Shown one piece after another: positions 23,136 to 24,453 of a stretch of 24,453 bases of DNA. The stretch comes from an uncultured Eubacteriales bacterium (GTDB taxonomy: Bacteria > Bacillota > Clostridia > Oscillospirales > Acutalibacteraceae). Below the pieces are notes generated by a model, which ran no database searches, was not told the DNA's origin, and was given only the letters and a program-made list of their open reading frames with translations. Both the position numbers and the translations under genes were made by a program. The DNA lies in the NCBI GenBank assembly GCA_948933715.1, contig CAQZPH010000009.1, forward strand, positions 8,635 to 33,087, written 5' to 3'. The first letter of the stretch is position 1. Each line of letters opens with the position of its first letter.

Positions 23136-23263
23136 TAATTATTTAGTCGCCCGGTTTAAAAATCGGACATACTCCACGGAAAAACCGACTCTAGGCCGCA
23201 ACCTCCCGCTTCAACGCATATCTTTGTGCAGTCACACAATAATATGATATCATATGCTCTTTT
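23101..23263. repeat. 14-bp perfect inverted repeat flanking the S10 leader start
   Basis: AAAAGAGCATATGA at 23101-23114 is repeated inverted at 23250-23263. The right copy is the promoter spacer; the left copy is in the leader, at the U-run of the first attenuator. The right copy is upstream of the predicted start, so the two arms should not pair in the normal transcript. Confidence 0.6.
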
Positions 23264-23300
23264 ATAAATCAAGTGTTTTTATTAATTTTTTTAATCAACT
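23244..23300 (-). promoter_or_regulatory. promoter of the S10-spc-alpha cluster, with UP-like A-tracts
   Basis: On the minus strand TTGATT (23272-23267), a 17-base spacer and TATCAT (23249-23244) form a good sigma-A promoter; TGA directly before the -10 gives an extended -10 element. Upstream, at about 23300-23276, runs of A and T (AAAAAAATTAATAAAA) resemble an UP element, as expected for a highly expressed ribosomal promoter. The -10 lies inside a 14-bp perfect palindrome (23242-23255). Confidence 0.85.
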
Positions 23301-23385
23301 CTAAAGCTTATTTAAATAGCTAATAAAACCTGTTATTTTTAGCCCGCTTAATTACAATAATTGTGGAATATAAATTTGGGCTTAT
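23264..23385. other. AT-rich gap between the S10 promoter and the secreted-protein gene
   Basis: Apart from the promoter's upstream A-tracts, I see no gene here. An inverted repeat AGCCC/GGGCT (23341-23345 and 23378-23382) begins a few bases after the stop of the 141-residue secreted protein and encloses a palindrome-like ACAATAATTGT. It could mark the end of that transcript, but on the minus strand it is not followed by Ts. Confidence 0.4.
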
Positions 23386-23811
23386 TTATTGCCATGTTCT
23401 CTTAGAGGATTCTAATAACTTTTGAAGTGGGTGTTCATCTTCTGAATCTGAAAATTTCATATCCACAAAACTTGGACTTCCAGTAGTCTCTTCTATAAAA
23501 ATAAGAACTTCTTCAGCCTCTGTATTGCTTATTTCTTGCCCTTGTTCTTCTTCAGATAAAGCGCTTATCTCATTAAGAACAAAATCAACTGCCTCGCTGC
23601 TAGAGTCAAGCCCCAAACTTAGACTGCTGTAGTTTCTAACGTGTTGCCTGCTTTTTCCTCTTAAATATTCACTGCTTTGGGGTTTTCTAAATTCAATTTT
23701 ACATGGTGTTTCATATTTATCTTCACTATTACTAGGTTCTGAAGCATGAGTTATAGCACTAAAGATAAATAAAGTAGATAAACTTAAAATGCTCATAAAA
23801 AACTTTTTCAT
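23386..23811 (-). CDS. small secreted acidic protein, paralogue A
   Basis: Unrecognised 141-residue protein. An N-terminal signal peptide is clear: KK, a hydrophobic run (FFMSILSLSTLFIFSAI) and a likely cleavage site after THA (residue 23). The mature part starts SEP, then has YETP (33-36) and PQSSEYL (44-50), shared at the same positions with the neighbouring 118-residue protein; about 29 of the first 50 residues are identical by eye. The rest is acidic and Ser-rich (SALSEEEQGQE, SDSEDEHP), with no membrane segment, lipobox, LPXTG or enzyme motif. TAGGAGATG precedes ATG 23811. It appears to be a tandem duplicate. Function unknown. Confidence 0.8.
   Translation of the reverse strand: MKKFFMSILSLSTLFIFSAITHASEPSNSEDKYETPCKIEFRKPQSSEYLRGKSRQHVRNYSSLSLGLDSSSEAVDFVLNEISALSEEEQGQEISNTEAEEVLIFIEETTGSPSFVDMKFSDSEDEHPLQKLLESSKRTWQ
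23663..23682 (-). repeat. 20-base exact repeat, copy A
   Basis: Identical to 24076-24095. It encodes most of the PQSSEYL block of paralogue A, a stretch better conserved in DNA than the rest of the two genes. Confidence 0.85.
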
Positions 23812-23850
23812 AATTCATCTCCTAATAAAAACTCTCTTTATTATATTATG

Positions 23851-23868
23851 AGTTACCATAACCGTTGT
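23851..23868. repeat. 18-base intergenic repeat, copy A
   Basis: Matches 24264-24281 at 15 of 18 positions; both lie upstream of a paralogue, this one at the stop codon of gene B. It shows the duplicated unit includes upstream DNA. Confidence 0.6.
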
Positions 23869-24224
23869 TAATCAAATTCAGCTTTTGTATTTTTCGGTTC
23901 ATCAAAAAATTCAAATAGCGCATTAACATCCAGTATACCTGTAAATTTAACGGTATCCTCGCTTTCTTCATTTTCAAAGGGATCCTCTTCATAAACTTGA
24001 ATAAAGCTGCTTTCATCACTGCTAGATCCAAATGTTAAACTACTATCAGTTATACGCCTTGCTGCACAGTTTGCCAAATATTCACTGCTTTGGGGCCTTC
24101 TAACTTCAGGCTTACTTGGTGTTTCATACATTTGGATACGCTCACGAGGTTCTGAGGCATAAGATACAGTACACAAAATAAATAAAATAGCTAAACTTAG
24201 GATACCTACAAAAAATCTTTTCAT
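23868..24224 (-). CDS. small secreted acidic protein, paralogue B
   Basis: Unrecognised 118-residue protein with a signal peptide (KR, FFVGILSLAILFILCTV, cleavage likely after SYA, residue 23). The cysteine in the hydrophobic core is not in a lipobox context. The mature N-terminus SEP, YETP (33-36) and PQSSEYL (44-50) match paralogue A without gaps. After residue 50 the two diverge into acidic Ser/Glu/Asp/Phe-rich tails; here VYEEDPFENEESEDTVKF and LFEFFDEPKNTKAEFD. ATG 24224 has the same TAGGAGATG-type ribosome binding site. It is 56 bases before paralogue A, probably the same transcript. Function unknown. Confidence 0.8.
   Translation of the reverse strand: MKRFFVGILSLAILFILCTVSYASEPRERIQMYETPSKPEVRRPQSSEYLANCAARRITDSSLTFGSSSDESSFIQVYEEDPFENEESEDTVKFTGILDVNALFEFFDEPKNTKAEFD
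24076..24095 (-). repeat. 20-base exact repeat, copy B
   Basis: Identical to 23663-23682, encoding the PQSSEYL block of paralogue B. Confidence 0.85.
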
Positions 24225-24263
24225 AGTTTACATCTCCTATAAAATACTATATTACTCATCGTC

Positions 24264-24281
24264 AGCTACTATAACTGTTGT
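24264..24281. repeat. 18-base intergenic repeat, copy B
   Basis: Second copy of the element at 23851-23868, 40-57 bases upstream of the start of paralogue B and downstream of the partial gene at the window edge. Confidence 0.6.
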
Positions 24282-24306
24282 ATATAAAATATTGAATAGT
24301 TTTTAC

Positions 24307-24453
24307 TTATTTTTTTTTAAAATAATCTTCTAAGGCATTTCGAAATTGGGTTCTACCTTGGGGATCTCTTCTAGCATTCATTACCATTATAACTGGATCA
24401 CCATACTCAGCAGTTTCAGTATCGTGTTTCCCCTTTTCTTGAGTATCCTCACT
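24307..24453 (-). CDS. C-terminal end of an unidentified protein (5' end outside window)
   Basis: An open minus-strand frame enters at the window edge and stops at 24309-24307, giving 48 residues. It starts SEDTQEKGKHDTETAEYGDP, continues with VIMVMNARRDPQGRTQFRNA and ends LEDYFKKK. It is hydrophilic and charged, with no domain I recognise. It lies 82 bases upstream of paralogue B in the same orientation, so it may be another member of this locus, but its N-terminus is not visible to test for a signal peptide or the YETP/PQSSEYL blocks. Confidence 0.55.
   Translation of the reverse strand, partial: SEDTQEKGKHDTETAEYGDPVIMVMNARRDPQGRTQFRNALEDYFKKK

Larger units (their letters stand above)
22968..23237 (-). 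promoter_or_regulatory. S10 operon leader with attenuator-like structures
   Basis: About 270 bases lie between the predicted transcription start (near 23237) and the rpsJ start, with no ORF. Two terminator-like hairpins with U-runs lie at 23135-23098 and 23090-23054. Upstream segments could open them: GACTGC (23233-23228) matches GCAGTC (23134-23129) in the first, and GGTTGC (23203-23198) matches GCAACC (23067-23062) in the 3' arm of the second. A third pairing, CCGGG (23154-23150) with CCCGG (23091-23087), would tie up its 5' arm. A later hairpin AAACAC/GTGTTT (23039-23020) lies nearer rpsJ. The layout fits a ribosomal-protein autoregulatory leader; I cannot name the ligand or an Rfam family. 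Confidence 0.7.

Noticed and set aside
23846..24031. 61-codon minus-strand frame overlapping paralogue B
   Set aside because: It overlaps the real secreted-protein gene in another frame and has no distinct ribosome binding site.
23386..24224. Lipoproteins or bacteriocin precursors
   Set aside because: The cysteine in the paralogue B signal is not in a lipobox, and there is no double-glycine leader, transporter or immunity gene nearby in the window.

Overview
The window looks like chromosome from a low-GC Gram-positive anaerobe of the class Clostridia. The evidence is an AT-rich sequence, strong AAGGAGG-type ribosome binding sites before almost every gene, a Firmicutes-style S10-spc-alpha cluster with secY-adk-map-KOW-infA-rpmJ inside it, Cys-containing (zinc) forms of S4, S14 and L36, and an NADH-linked trimeric [FeFe]-hydrogenase. 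Placement below class (perhaps Oscillospirales) is a guess.

Layout from left to right. (1) Positions 1-4152, minus strand: hydC-hydB-hydA encode a trimeric [FeFe]-hydrogenase of the NAD(H)/ferredoxin-linked (bifurcating or confurcating) type; hydA runs off the left edge with only its last few residues missing. (2) Positions 4317-6587, plus strand: serC-serA, the first two steps of serine synthesis, divergent from the hydrogenase operon. (3) Positions 6593-7315: a small accessory island with a Cro/CI-type HTH protein (minus), a divergent 89-residue DUF6809-like protein (plus) behind a near-consensus promoter, and terminators on both sides. (4) Positions 7342-22967, minus strand: one continuous cluster of 31 genes, in transcription order rpsJ, rplC, rplD, rplW, rplB, rpsS, rplV, rpsC, rplP, rpmC, rpsQ, rplN, rplX, rplE, rpsN, rpsH, rplF, rplR, rpsE, rpmD, rplO, secY, adk, map, KOW-domain gene, infA, rpmJ, rpsM, rpsK, rpsD, rpoA, rplQ (rpsJ plus 31 following genes, counting the KOW gene). 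Most genes are 10-30 bases apart or overlap as TAATG. (5) Positions 22968-23272: the promoter and a leader of about 270 bases with two terminator-like elements and possible competing pairings, a good candidate for attenuation control of the whole cluster. (6) Positions 23386-24453, minus strand: two tandem paralogous small secreted acidic proteins of unknown function and the C-terminal end of a third gene.

Functionally, the right-hand two thirds supplies ribosomal proteins, IF-1, the RNA polymerase alpha subunit, the secretion channel SecY, adenylate kinase and methionine aminopeptidase. The left end joins fermentative hydrogen metabolism and serine synthesis without an evident functional link. 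The least explained parts are the S10 leader, several structured spacers inside the ribosomal cluster (rpsJ-rplC, rplW-rplB, rpsQ-rplN, secY-adk), the HTH/DUF6809-like pair with its six-codon upstream ORF, and the secreted-protein pair. I saw no rRNA, tRNA, CRISPR array, insertion sequence or attachment site.
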